63,449 bases of DNA from JAJYTL01 sp046705265 (lineage in GTDB: Bacteria; Pseudomonadota; Alphaproteobacteria; Ferrovibrionales; Ferrovibrionaceae): positions 1 through 63,449 of the forward strand of contig JBJKQL010000052.1 in assembly GCA_046705265.1 (NCBI GenBank), written 5' to 3'. The position numbers and the translations under genes were made by a program. Below the pieces are notes generated by a model that worked only from the letters and a program-made list of their open reading frames with translations, did not search any database and was not told the origin of the DNA. Of the stretch, positions 26,453 to 34,856 are shown piece by piece (positions within the stretch are counted from its first letter, which is position 1; each line of letters opens with the position of its first letter).

Positions 26453-27094
26453 TTGAAGGTGGCAGCAGATCAGACCAACGAAAACAAGCCGATCGTTATT
26501 AAGAAATATGCCAACCGGCGGCTCTACAACACGGCGACGTCAAGCTATGTCACGCTTGAGCATCTATGTCGAATGGTCAAGGATGGCAAGGACTTCGTCG
26601 TCTATGACGCGAAGACCGGCGAGGACATCACCCGCTCGGTGCTGACTCAGATCATTTTCGAAGAGGAGGGCAAGGGACAGAATCTTTTACCGATCAGCTT
26701 CCTGCGGCAACTCATTGCATTCTACGGCGATAGCCTCCAGACCTTGATCCCGACCTATCTGGATCTCAGCATGTCGTCATTTGCGAAGAACCAGGAACAG
26801 ATACGGGAACACGTGACGGAAGCCTTCGGCAGCATGAACCCCTTCCAATCCTTCGAGGAACTCGGGCGGCAGAATATGGCACTGTTCCAACGCGCAGTGC
26901 AGATGTTCAACCCCTTTGCCAAGCCGTCTTCGGAGGTGCCCCGCGGAACCTCTTCGGCAGCGAAGGACCGGTCCCAAGAGCCCGCCAGGGAGGCCGCACC
27001 GGCCGTCGGCAGCGAGGAGGAAATCAACTCCTTGAAATCCAAGCTTGATGAAATGCAACGTCAACTCGACGAGTTGGCGAAAAAGGCCTCGTAG
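26453..27094 (+). CDS. phaR: polyhydroxyalkanoate synthesis repressor
   Basis: A DNA- and PHB-binding repressor that controls phasin and PHB genes. The conserved PHB/PHA accumulation domain begins PIVIKKYANRRLYNTATSSY, followed by GEDITRSVLTQIIFEEE and NLLPISFLRQLIAFYGDSLQ. A second conserved region covers residues about 105-160, and the end is a coiled coil (INSLKSKLDEMQRQLDELAK). It has 213 residues with a TTG start at 26453, or GTG at 26459; AAAGGG lies just upstream. It is divergent from the PHB synthase operon. Confidence 0.94.
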   Translation: MKVAADQTNENKPIVIKKYANRRLYNTATSSYVTLEHLCRMVKDGKDFVVYDAKTGEDITRSVLTQIIFEEEGKGQNLLPISFLRQLIAFYGDSLQTLIPTYLDLSMSSFAKNQEQIREHVTEAFGSMNPFQSFEELGRQNMALFQRAVQMFNPFAKPSSEVPRGTSSAAKDRSQEPAREAAPAVGSEEEINSLKSKLDEMQRQLDELAKKAS

Positions 27095-27279
27095 CAAACA
27101 TCGGTGGCGCGGCGGCTGACCCATACCTGCGTGACGGGGTGATCACGAAGGGTAGCGCTTTATCGTTGCTTTAAAATGGTCTTTAGCGTAAAATAATCAA
27201 TAATTAACTATAGTTAGCTAATGGCTGGGCGCGAAACGAGCAGGCTCCCTGGCCGGCAGCATCGGGGGCGGCAAAACAG

Positions 27280-27591
27280 ATGTCGGTGACCTCACCTTCA
27301 TTCGCCCGTGAAGGCGAAGGTGCGCGTGGCCAAGCGGGAACGGGGCGTGTTGCACGTGCGCTTGTTCCGGTGACGGTTCCCGTGCCGGGCATTCCATCTG
27401 GGCGGCGGCCAGCGCAGCCCCGGGCCACCGTCGACCCGTTTACGGCCTACATCCTGAGCCGGATCGTCAGCAGGGCGGATGAGGATAACGCCAACTTCAA
27501 GACCAAAAGCGGCATTGCCGCCTATAATGCGGCGCACGCCCGTGCGGCAAAGCCGGCGGGACACCGATTGGGCACCGGTATCGTCGTTTGA
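27280..27591 (+). CDS. small hypothetical protein
   Basis: A 103-residue open frame in the otherwise empty space between phaR and ggt. Its second half (DPFTAYILSRIVSRADEDN and GIAAYNAAHARAA) looks protein-like, and similar small Pro/Ala-rich proteins are common in this class. The start at 27280 has only a G-rich stretch upstream. A palindrome, TAACTATAGTTA, lies at 27205-27216 in an AT-rich stretch that could be its promoter. No function is assigned and it may not be a gene. Confidence 0.4.
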   Translation: MSVTSPSFAREGEGARGQAGTGRVARALVPVTVPVPGIPSGRRPAQPRATVDPFTAYILSRIVSRADEDNANFKTKSGIAAYNAAHARAAKPAGHRLGTGIVV

Positions 27592-27690
27592 CGCCAGCGG
27601 AAGTTGCCAGCCTCGTTCCGGCCGCGCTTGCGTTTGCTCGGGCCTAGGGCGCCAACGGCTAGTCTCAAATTGGTGAGCGATTGCCAGGGC

Positions 27691-29280
27691 TCAGTACCCG
27701 AGAGCCAAACCATCCTTGCGGGGGTCGGAGCCAGCGGCGAGCGTGCCCTTCTGCCAGTCGATGTAAATTCCTTGGCTGCCGCCCCACGGCATGTCCGGGC
27801 GGGCGACCACATGGCCAAACGCCGCAAGGCGCGTTGCGGTCTGCTCGCTGATGCCGCGTTCGAGCTCGTAGCGGCCGGAGAGGTGGAATCCGCGAGCGCA
27901 GTCGATCGCTTCCTGCACGTCCATGCCAAAATCGAACAGATTGCTTAGCACATGGATGTGTCCGACCGGCTGGAAACCGCCGCCCATGACGCCATAGCTC
28001 AAGAGCGCCCGCCCGCCCTCGAGCACCATCCCGGGAATAATGGTGTGCAGGGGCCGCTTGTTCGGCGCAACGCAATTCGGATGACCAGGCTCGATGCGGA
28101 AGCCCGAACCCCGATTCTGCAGGAGGACACCGCTTTTTGGTGCTGTCAGGCCAGAGCCGAAGGGGTGAAAGAGCGAGTTGATAAACGAGCAAACATTACG
28201 GTCACGATCGACGACCGAGAGATAGATGGTATCGCGATAAACTGGCCCGGCATAGATATCGGCGATCTCCATCGCGCGCTTAGGGTCGATGCGCCGGCGA
28301 AGACCGTCGGCGTAGCTTGCCGACAAGATCTTGGCAACTGGCACCGTGGCATGGCCAGGATCAGCGACATAGCGATCACGCACGCTATAGGCCAAGCGGC
28401 TGGTTTCGGCTTCGAGATGCAGACGTTCGGCACCAACAGGATCGAGCCCTGAGAGATTGAAACCCGAGAGGATGTTCAGCATCAGAAGCACGGTGATGCC
28501 CTGGCCGTTCGGCGGGATCTGCAGCACTTCACGGCCACGGTAGGAGGTGGATATGGTGTCCACCCATTCCCCTTCGTGCGTGGCAAAGTCTTCCATCACA
28601 TGGGTGCCGCCAAGGTCTCGCAGATAAGCGACCATGTCTTCGGCCACCGAGCCGGCGTAAAAGCCTCGCCGGCCTTGCTTGGCGATCCGCTTCAGGGTTT
28701 CGCCGAGTTCCGGAAATCGAATCTTATCGCCGGCCGTCGGCGCCCGACCGTTCGGCAGATATTTCGCCGCTGTGTTCGGATCGCGGCTCATTTTCTCTTC
28801 ATTGCGCTTCCAATCGACGGCAACCCGCGGCGTGACTGCGAAGCCTTCCTCGGCGTACTGAATGGCAGGCTGCAAAAGGCGCTCGAGGCCGAAGCGGCCA
28901 TGCCGCGCCAAGAGCTTTTCCCAAGCATCAACCGCACCCGGAATGGTTACCGCATGTGGGCTCGTTATATCGATTTCGTTGAGGTTCTTCGCTTGCAGGC
29001 CGTCGACTGTGAGAGCGGCCGGGGCGCGTCCTGAGCCGTTTAGTCCCTCGACCTTACTGCCGCCGGCCTTAGCGTAAAGCACGAAGCAGTCTCCGCCGAT
29101 GCCGGTACTCATCGGCTCGACCACGCATTGTACGGCGCAGGCGGCAACCGCGGCATCCGCGGCAGTACCGCCTTGCCGCAGGATGTCGATGGCGATGGCG
29201 GTCGACAAAGGGTGTGAGGTAGCAGCGATGCCGTTGACTGCGTGCACCACGGAGCGGCCGGGCAGTTGCAGATCGCGCAT
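27691..29280 (-). CDS. ggt: gamma-glutamyltransferase
   Basis: An N-terminal-nucleophile hydrolase that cleaves or transfers gamma-glutamyl groups, such as from glutathione. It has 529 residues in the usual order: large subunit with GIAATSHPLSTAIAIDILRQ and ADAAVAACAVQCVVEPMSTG, then the autocleavage site where the catalytic Thr is in YRDTIYLSVVDRD, and small-subunit motifs PFGSGL, NRPLHTIIPGM and GVMGGGFQPVGH. No signal peptide is visible, so it is probably cytoplasmic, unlike the E. coli periplasmic enzyme. AGGAA precedes the ATG. It follows the Amt genes but a strong terminator lies between. Confidence 0.9.
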   Translation of the reverse strand: MRDLQLPGRSVVHAVNGIAATSHPLSTAIAIDILRQGGTAADAAVAACAVQCVVEPMSTGIGGDCFVLYAKAGGSKVEGLNGSGRAPAALTVDGLQAKNLNEIDITSPHAVTIPGAVDAWEKLLARHGRFGLERLLQPAIQYAEEGFAVTPRVAVDWKRNEEKMSRDPNTAAKYLPNGRAPTAGDKIRFPELGETLKRIAKQGRRGFYAGSVAEDMVAYLRDLGGTHVMEDFATHEGEWVDTISTSYRGREVLQIPPNGQGITVLLMLNILSGFNLSGLDPVGAERLHLEAETSRLAYSVRDRYVADPGHATVPVAKILSASYADGLRRRIDPKRAMEIADIYAGPVYRDTIYLSVVDRDRNVCSFINSLFHPFGSGLTAPKSGVLLQNRGSGFRIEPGHPNCVAPNKRPLHTIIPGMVLEGGRALLSYGVMGGGFQPVGHIHVLSNLFDFGMDVQEAIDCARGFHLSGRYELERGISEQTATRLAAFGHVVARPDMPWGGSQGIYIDWQKGTLAAGSDPRKDGLALGY

Positions 29281-29448
29281 GAACGAAATTCCTAAACAAC
29301 CGATCTATGGCCGGAGTATGGCTGCCCCGGCTGGCTTTTTCTAGAGTGGCGGCGATGGATTGCGCTGGCTGGATCGGCGGCTTGCCTTACGTCACGTCCG
29401 TAGCGCGATCGGCCTTCGTTATCAGATGGCGGCACGACATAAGACCGG

Positions 29449-29480
29449 AAAAAAGGAAGGGGGCCGAGAAGGCCCCCTTC
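29449..29480 (-). terminator. Rho-independent terminator of the first Amt gene
   Basis: On the minus strand a perfect 10-bp stem (GAAGGGGGCC at 29456-29465 with GGCCCCCTTC at 29471-29480, loop of five) is followed by a six-T run (complement of 29449-29454). It lies 20 bases after the amtB stop and separates it from ggt. Confidence 0.9.
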
Positions 29481-29501
29481 GAGTCGACGTCAGAGGAGGT
29501 A

Positions 29502-30848
29502 TTACGGAACAGTTTCGCCATGGAGGGCAAGGTCGAGACCCTCCCTTTCAGTGGCCGCGTCAACCCTGAGACCAATCATCGCATCGACGATCTTGAGCAG
29601 GATATAGCTGACGGTGCCGCAGTAGACGACGGTGACGCCGACACCGAAGAGCTGCAGCAGCAATTGCTGCGGATGCCCGTCGATGAGGCCGACCGGTGTC
29701 TTCGAGCCGGTGACTGCCATCGTGGCAAAGACGCCGGTGAGAAGGGCGCCGATCGCGCCGCCAACAGCATGCACCCCGAAGGCATCGAGACTGTCGTCGT
29801 AGCCAAAGGCGTTTTTCATCGTCGTGGCGGAGAAGAAACAAAGCACGCCGACCGCAATGCCGATCGTGATTGCTCCGCTCGGCAGCACAAAGCCCGATGC
29901 CGGCGTGATTCCGACGAGGCCGGCGACGGCACCCGAGATGATTCCGAGCACGGACGGCTTACCCTTGACTATCCATTCAGTGGACATCCAAGAGAGCGCC
30001 GCAACGGCAGTTGCGATCTGGGTCACCGCCATCGCCATGCCCGCGTTGCCGTTGGCTGCGACTGCTGAGCCCGCGTTGAACCCGAACCAGCCGACCCAAA
30101 GCAGCGAAGCGCCGACCATGCTATAGACCAGATTATGCGGCGGGAACGGCGTCTTCGGATAGCCGGTCCGCTTGCCGATCACGAGGGCGGCGACCAAGCC
30201 GGCGACGCCCGAGTTGATGTGCACCACTGTGCCGCCGGCGAAATCGAGAACACCCATCGACCCGAGGAGCCCGCCCGGTCCCCATACCATGTGGGCGATC
30301 GGCGCATAGACAAAGATTGCCCACAACCCGATAAACCACATCATGGCGGAAAACTTCATGCGATCGGCGACGGAGCCAAGGATCAGCGCTGGCGTAATGA
30401 TCGCGAAGGTCATCTGGTAGGTCATATAGACCGATTCGGGAATGGTCGGCGCCAGTGGGTTGACGGCGTTCACGCCCATGCCGTTGAGGAAAAGCCGGCT
30501 AAATCCGCCGATAAAAGCGTTGCCCGGCGTAAAGGCAAGGCTATAGGTGACAATGGTCCATAATACGGTGATCAGGCAGGTGACGGCGAAGCTTTGCATC
30601 ACGGTGGCCAGAACATTCATTTTGCGCACCATGCCGCCGTAATAGAGCGCGAGACCAGGGACGGTCATTAGCAGAACCAGCGCAGTCGAGGAGAGCATCC
30701 ATGCAGTATCGCCGCTATCGATTTTTGGCGTACCCGCGGCATAGGCGGGATTGGCAATCAACACCGTGGCGATCAGGCAGGCGGTGATCGGGGCTAGCGC
30801 CGCAACCACCCTTCGCCACTGGCCTTGAGTCTTGAGCATTGGGGTCAT
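29502..30848 (-). CDS. amtB: ammonium transporter (Amt family), copy 1
   Basis: An inner-membrane trimeric ammonium channel of 448 residues. An N-terminal signal sequence ends near ANPAYAAG, followed by about eleven helices. The twin histidines lie in GGTVVHINSG and AFGVHAVGGAIG; the NH4+ recruitment and gate residues fit MTFAIITPALILG. Start at ATG 30848 with GGAGG five bases upstream. A second Amt gene lies directly upstream on the same strand, but no glnK is nearby although amtB is normally paired with it. Confidence 0.94.
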   Translation of the reverse strand: MTPMLKTQGQWRRVVAALAPITACLIATVLIANPAYAAGTPKIDSGDTAWMLSSTALVLLMTVPGLALYYGGMVRKMNVLATVMQSFAVTCLITVLWTIVTYSLAFTPGNAFIGGFSRLFLNGMGVNAVNPLAPTIPESVYMTYQMTFAIITPALILGSVADRMKFSAMMWFIGLWAIFVYAPIAHMVWGPGGLLGSMGVLDFAGGTVVHINSGVAGLVAALVIGKRTGYPKTPFPPHNLVYSMVGASLLWVGWFGFNAGSAVAANGNAGMAMAVTQIATAVAALSWMSTEWIVKGKPSVLGIISGAVAGLVGITPASGFVLPSGAITIGIAVGVLCFFSATTMKNAFGYDDSLDAFGVHAVGGAIGALLTGVFATMAVTGSKTPVGLIDGHPQQLLLQLFGVGVTVVYCGTVSYILLKIVDAMIGLRVDAATEREGLDLALHGETVP

Positions 30849-31316
30849 CAGTTCCTCCGGCAACACGAACCCCGCACATGCACTCCAAACGGCTTCGCCC
30901 TCGGCAACCCTCGGGTCAAATGCTTCCGGGTGGCGACGCTCCAGGCCTCGGCCGCCCTTCGTCCAGATCACATCGCGGACGCCAGGCTAGACCGCAAATT
31001 CCATGCCAGCCGAAAGTCCAAGCTGATCCTATTGAATGCGTTAAACAATAGTTCAGCCGCTAATCCGAAAGCCTAATATTTAATCAAAATGACTAAATTC
31101 GCCCGTTTGATATGCAACATAGGTGGCGCTAAATTGATCAGTGCCGTGCCCGAAGAATATGAATGATCGTCACAGAAGCGCAGGGCGATAAAATAGCGTA
31201 ACTCTCACGGCAATTGCCGTTGCCTTAACGCTTCGCCAGCACGGGCCGTAGATGCCAATACGTTCTTAGCTTACTTAGCTTAGGCGGGTCGAACGAGCGG
31301 CACCTGGCCACGATCC
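30849..31316. other. 468-base intergenic region upstream of the first Amt gene
   Basis: I find no gene. The stretch 31060-31120 is AT-rich and could hold the promoter of the downstream Amt gene. A perfect 14-bp palindrome, ACGGCAATTGCCGT, lies at 31207-31220; its GCAATTGC core recurs upstream of the other Amt gene at 32808-32815. I looked for a sigma-54 promoter on the minus strand and found no convincing GG-N10-GC match. Confidence 0.5.
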
Positions 31317-32681
31317 CTAGAGCAGCGAGAGATCATAGCCACGTTCACCATGAGCGCTGGTGTCGAGCCCTTCCGCTTCTTCGTCGCGCGAGACCCGAAG
31401 TCCGCCCACCGCCTGAATAGCCTTGAGAATGAAATAGCTCAGCGCCGCTGACCATACCCCGACGACAACGATACCGAGCAATTGTCGTGCGACCTGCTGA
31501 TCAATGCTGTGTGCGACAGAAAAGCCAAGCCCGCCGAAGACCGGTGCGGCGAAAACGCCGGTGAGAAGGCTGCCGAGGGCGCCCCCTACGCCGTGGACGG
31601 CGAATACGTCGAGCGAATCGTCCACACGCCAGCGCCGTTTCACCAAGGCGGTTGCGGCGTAGCAGACGATTCCGGCGGCAATCCCGATCGGAAGGGCTCC
31701 GGCTGGGCCAATGAAGCCCGAGGCCGGGGTTATCGCGGCGAGACCGGCAATCGCTCCCGTTACCGTCCCGATGAGGCTCGCTTTGCGGTGCTCGATCCAC
31801 TCGATGGTCATCCACGTCAGGGCTCCGGCTGAGGCCGATAGGTGGGTGACGAGAAGGGCGAGAGCGGCGTTGCCATTGGCCGCGAGGGCACTGCCGGCAT
31901 TGAACCCATACCAGCCAACCCAGAGCAGGCCGGCACCGATCATGGTCAAGACTGGGCTGTGCGGCACGCTGATTTCGTTCGGGAAGCCGCGCCGCTTGCC
32001 AACGACAAGGGCTGCGGTCAGAGCGGCGCTTCCGGCCGTGACGTGAACGACGATGCCTCCGGCAAAATCCATCACACCGAGTTGGGCCAGCCAGCCGCCG
32101 CCCCAAATCCAGTGGCACACTGGGACGTAGACCAGGACCAGCCACAAGCCGGAAAAAAGCAAAACCGCGGAAAAACGAATGCGCTCAACGAATGCGCCGA
32201 CGATCAGCGCTGGCGTGATGATGGCGAAAGTCGCTTGGAACATGAAGAAGGCGGCTTCCGGAATGGTGCCATGGCGTGAAGCGATACCGACGCCCCTGAG
32301 GAAGGCTTCGTTCAGACTGCCGATCCATAAATTGAGCGCCCCACCGTTGGTGAAAACCAAGCTATAGGCTCCTGCGAACCAAAGCACCGATACGAGAGCA
32401 GAGATGACGAAGCAGTGCATTAACACCGAAAGCACATTCCGGGCGTGGATGAGCCCGCCATAAAAGAGCGCAAGTCCCGGCAGCGTCATCATCAGCACGA
32501 GGCCCGTCGCCGTCAGAACCCAGGCGGTATTGCCACTTGAAGCCGTAGCCCTGAGCGGTGGGGCAACCACGGGGGCGGCGGCGGCCGGTACGGTTGCCGC
32601 CAGAAGCATCAACAGACCCGCAACGACGAAGGTCAAAACCAAGCCGGATGGCGCCACTCCGCCATTGAGATTCATTTTCAT
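31317..32681 (-). CDS. ammonium transporter (Amt family), copy 2
   Basis: A second Amt-family protein, 454 residues, with signal sequence (VVAGLLMLLAATVPAAAAP) and about eleven helices. The twin-histidine motifs are GGIVVHVTAG and DVFAVHGVGGALGS, and the gate region is ATFAIITPALIVG. It differs enough from copy 1 to be an old duplication, or an Amt with a separate role such as sensing. Start: MKMNLNGG, from either of two ATG codons (32681 or 32675). The 468 bases before copy 1 make independent transcription likely. Confidence 0.92.
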   Translation of the reverse strand: MKMNLNGGVAPSGLVLTFVVAGLLMLLAATVPAAAAPVVAPPLRATASSGNTAWVLTATGLVLMMTLPGLALFYGGLIHARNVLSVLMHCFVISALVSVLWFAGAYSLVFTNGGALNLWIGSLNEAFLRGVGIASRHGTIPEAAFFMFQATFAIITPALIVGAFVERIRFSAVLLFSGLWLVLVYVPVCHWIWGGGWLAQLGVMDFAGGIVVHVTAGSAALTAALVVGKRRGFPNEISVPHSPVLTMIGAGLLWVGWYGFNAGSALAANGNAALALLVTHLSASAGALTWMTIEWIEHRKASLIGTVTGAIAGLAAITPASGFIGPAGALPIGIAAGIVCYAATALVKRRWRVDDSLDVFAVHGVGGALGSLLTGVFAAPVFGGLGFSVAHSIDQQVARQLLGIVVVGVWSAALSYFILKAIQAVGGLRVSRDEEAEGLDTSAHGERGYDLSLL

Positions 32682-33015
32682 GATTTTCTTCGCTACGCCG
32701 CGAGCTTCGCGTCCTTCCCCCCGGTGCGATCTAAGAATGGTCCTGGACATGATGAATTTGCGATCGGCCGGCGGCGAATTTTTGCCCTACCTATGACTTC
32801 TTTGCAAGCAATTGCCGTCATTTAAGCCAGACATGATATCGCCTCAAATCTCGCTTAGACTTTCCTCTGGCCTATGGGGGGTACGAACGGCTTTTGCATT
32901 AGGTCGTCAGCGGCCATGATCGCCTTAATTCCGGAAGCGGACGTTATCGAGACGGGCCAATCCGTGTCATTATGTTGGCTGTGAGATAAGCGGCCAGTAA
33001 AGGGAGCACATCATT
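32682..33015. other. 334-base intergenic region between divergent genes
   Basis: No gene is visible. It must carry promoters for the minus-strand Amt gene and the plus-strand small protein gene at 33016. It contains GCAATTGC (32808-32815), shared with the palindrome upstream of the other Amt gene. No clear riboswitch or terminator is seen. Confidence 0.4.
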
Positions 33016-33411
33016 ATGGACTATCAAGCGGCGGAAAATCAGGTCGTTCAGTTGCAGCAGCAAGCCGACCAAGTCGCACAAGGGGTCAAGGGACTTGCCG
33101 ATAAGCTGCAGGGCAAGGTCACCGATCCCGAACTTGCGCGTGAGCTCGTACTAGATCTGCGCGAGGCCGCGCTCGCCATTCAGAAGCAGAACCAGTCCAC
33201 CGTCGCGCTGATCGAGCAGATGGCGCAGTACATCCATTCGCTGGAGAGCCATGTCAGCTCGGTACCACAGACTGGATTTCAAACCCGCGGCTGGGCGAAC
33301 CAGTCATATGGCGGCGGCGGCTTCATGAGCAACGTGATGTCCGGGCTCGGTATGGGGGCGGGCTTCGGCCTCGCCAACGACTTGGTGGGTAGCCTCTTCA
33401 ACGCGTTGTAG
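33016..33411 (+). CDS. small coiled-coil protein with glycine-rich C-terminus, unknown function
   Basis: A 131-residue protein with a good AAGGGAG ribosome site. Residues 1-80 are glutamine-rich, heptad-like helices (QVVQLQQQADQVAQGVKGLA, ALAIQKQNQSTVALIEQMAQ); residues 97-131 are glycine-rich and hydrophobic (GGGGFMSNVMSGLGMGAGFG, ending LVGSLFNAL). This layout is known in small envelope or granule-associated proteins, but I recognise no family. There is no signal peptide. It stands alone, divergent from the second Amt gene. Confidence 0.75.
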   Translation: MDYQAAENQVVQLQQQADQVAQGVKGLADKLQGKVTDPELARELVLDLREAALAIQKQNQSTVALIEQMAQYIHSLESHVSSVPQTGFQTRGWANQSYGGGGFMSNVMSGLGMGAGFGLANDLVGSLFNAL

Positions 33412-33582
33412 CTGCTGGCTCACGCTGCCGCCGGCTGGCGGGCAGCCGCGAAGCCCGTCAAGAGAAGGCGATCTTCTACTCGCCTCCGAGCTTCGGCATT
33501 AGGCGGTTCGCGCGACATCGCTTCGCGGTCGAGAGCGACCTCTGAGAGCCGGGTTATCGCCTGTTCGGTGAGCACCAGATGT

Positions 33583-34044
33583 TTACAAGCCCTCGATCCG
33601 CGAATTCCGCCGGGGCGGGAATCGGCCGGCGATGCTGCGAGAGACAACCAGAGAGAATGCAATCACGCAAAGGCCGATCAGGTCATTGACGCTGAACCGC
33701 TGAGCATAAAGCTTAACCAGGATTTCGCGCAGGGTGAATACCACCGCGATGTCCAGAAGATTCGATATGTGAATAGCTTTGGTGCGCACGTAGTCGGCAA
33801 AGACGTCAAAAAGTTCGATGACAATGAAGACGTCGAGGAGGTCCTCTACAAGGAGGCGAAAATCGGCTTCCTCGAATGTCGCCGTCTTAAGCAGCGGGAT
33901 CATATGATAGGTTACGGTGGCGACATTGACGAAGGAGAAGAGCAGCACAGCCAGCATGAGAAAGATGAGCCCGGCGACCACGACATTCACAACGACGCCA
34001 TAGGCGAACAGCATAAAATCCTTTAGGTCGGTCCGAAGTCGCAT
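33583..34044 (-). CDS. PsiE-family membrane protein
   Basis: A 153-residue inner-membrane protein with four hydrophobic helices (GVVVNVVVAGLIFLMLAVLL, DLLDVFIVIELFDVFADYV, LLDIAVVFTLREILVKLY, DLIGLCVIAFSLVVSRSIA). The DVFADYVRTK...ILVKLYAQ pattern matches the phosphate-starvation-inducible PsiE family, whose molecular function is unknown. I start at MRLRTDLKDF because GGGGG precedes it and family members begin similarly; an in-frame ATG at 34116 would add 24 residues. No pho-box was recognised. Confidence 0.75.
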   Translation of the reverse strand: MRLRTDLKDFMLFAYGVVVNVVVAGLIFLMLAVLLFSFVNVATVTYHMIPLLKTATFEEADFRLLVEDLLDVFIVIELFDVFADYVRTKAIHISNLLDIAVVFTLREILVKLYAQRFSVNDLIGLCVIAFSLVVSRSIAGRFPPRRNSRIEGL

Positions 34045-34530
34045 GGCCCCCGTGTCCTGCCGGACGAAAGACTGACACTCGCGGGGGACCGAGGCCACCG
34101 AGAACGCCTCTCCCATGAAAGATCAAGGATGAGGCCGACCTCCACTTGTTCTTCCCCATGCTCGTGACTCGACGCGATGATGGCAGAAATTCTACTCCTT
34201 TGGAACCACGCGTGGACGCCGTTTCGACCCTCGACGGCAGTTCAGCGATCGGCACTGGCTTCTTGAGATTGTTACGGTGGCATAGCTGGCCGGTCGTCAT
34301 CGATTTCGAATGCCGGCATCGGCGGTTCAAGAAGGGCCGCGGGCAAAGGTGTCAGTAAAGACGACGATCAGTTATCGACACGCACCTGCCTGTCCGTGGT
34401 GGTTGAGCGCGGCTGATCCCTGCACCTGCGCGGGCACCGATCAGGCCGCCCGCGAGCCAGCTGCCGTTCGCCGGTCCGCCCCAGTCAAGGCGCCTCTGCG
34501 CCGGCCGCCAAGAGCACCACCTGACAATGC
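34045..34530. other. 486-base region without recognisable genes
   Basis: Open frames here are short, rich in Arg/Pro/Trp and have no ribosome sites, so they look like chance frames. I see no RNA gene, repeat or clear terminator. Confidence 0.5.
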
Positions 34531-34626
34531 TCAATGGTGCTGATAGGCCATATTGCTACAGGCGCCGATGCCGCAGCTCATCGCGAGCAGTAAGACAGTG
34601 ACGACTGGAACTTTCAGGCCTCGCAT
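34531..34626 (-). CDS. tiny putative lipoprotein
   Basis: A 31-residue frame: MRGLKVPVVTVLLLAMSCGI followed by GACSNMAYQHH. A basic start, hydrophobic core and lipobox-like GIGAC give a predicted 10-11-residue mature lipopeptide, similar in design to entericidins though not in sequence. CGGAGC lies 7 bases before the ATG; a second ATG five codons upstream is possible. Its upstream region (34627-34856) is AT-rich and carries a palindromic site similar to the one before the two-component operon. It is too small for confidence from sequence alone. Confidence 0.5.
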   Translation of the reverse strand: MRGLKVPVVTVLLLAMSCGIGACSNMAYQHH

Positions 34627-34734
34627 GATCTTGCTCCGCATGATTGGCGCATAACATCCGTCCCGGCTCCGCCGTGAAGCTGCCGTGCGATGGCGTAAAA
34701 TTATTATGTAAAAATAAAGACATAAGAAAAAAAT

Positions 34735-34748
34735 GACACAACAGTCAC
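34735..34748 (-). promoter_or_regulatory. palindromic site shared with the two-component operon promoter
   Basis: The minus strand reads GTGACTGTTGTGTC, with TGAC/GTCA arms. It matches 11 of 14 positions of GTCACAGTTGTGAC found at 37652-37665. It sits about 108 bases before the tiny lipoprotein start, within a very AT-rich stretch. Confidence 0.5.
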
Positions 34749-34856
34749 AAAATTGTTGCCGCTTTTCCCGCGATTGCCACAGGTGATTTGCAACAGCAAA
34801 CAAACTCCGAGCGATCTTCTCCGCTCTCTAAATCCAGGGGCAAGCGCTCGCGTGTT

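Noticed and set aside
27205..27216. TAACTATAGTTA palindrome as a CtrA or repressor site
   Set aside because: It does not match the TTAA-N7-TTAA layout, and short AT palindromes are expected in an AT-rich stretch. Only noted under the nearby small ORF.
30849..31316. Sigma-54/NtrC promoter for the Amt genes
   Set aside because: Candidates such as GGCAATTGCTTGC (complement near 32804-32816) have 9 instead of 10 bases between the GG and GC elements; none fits the strict spacing.
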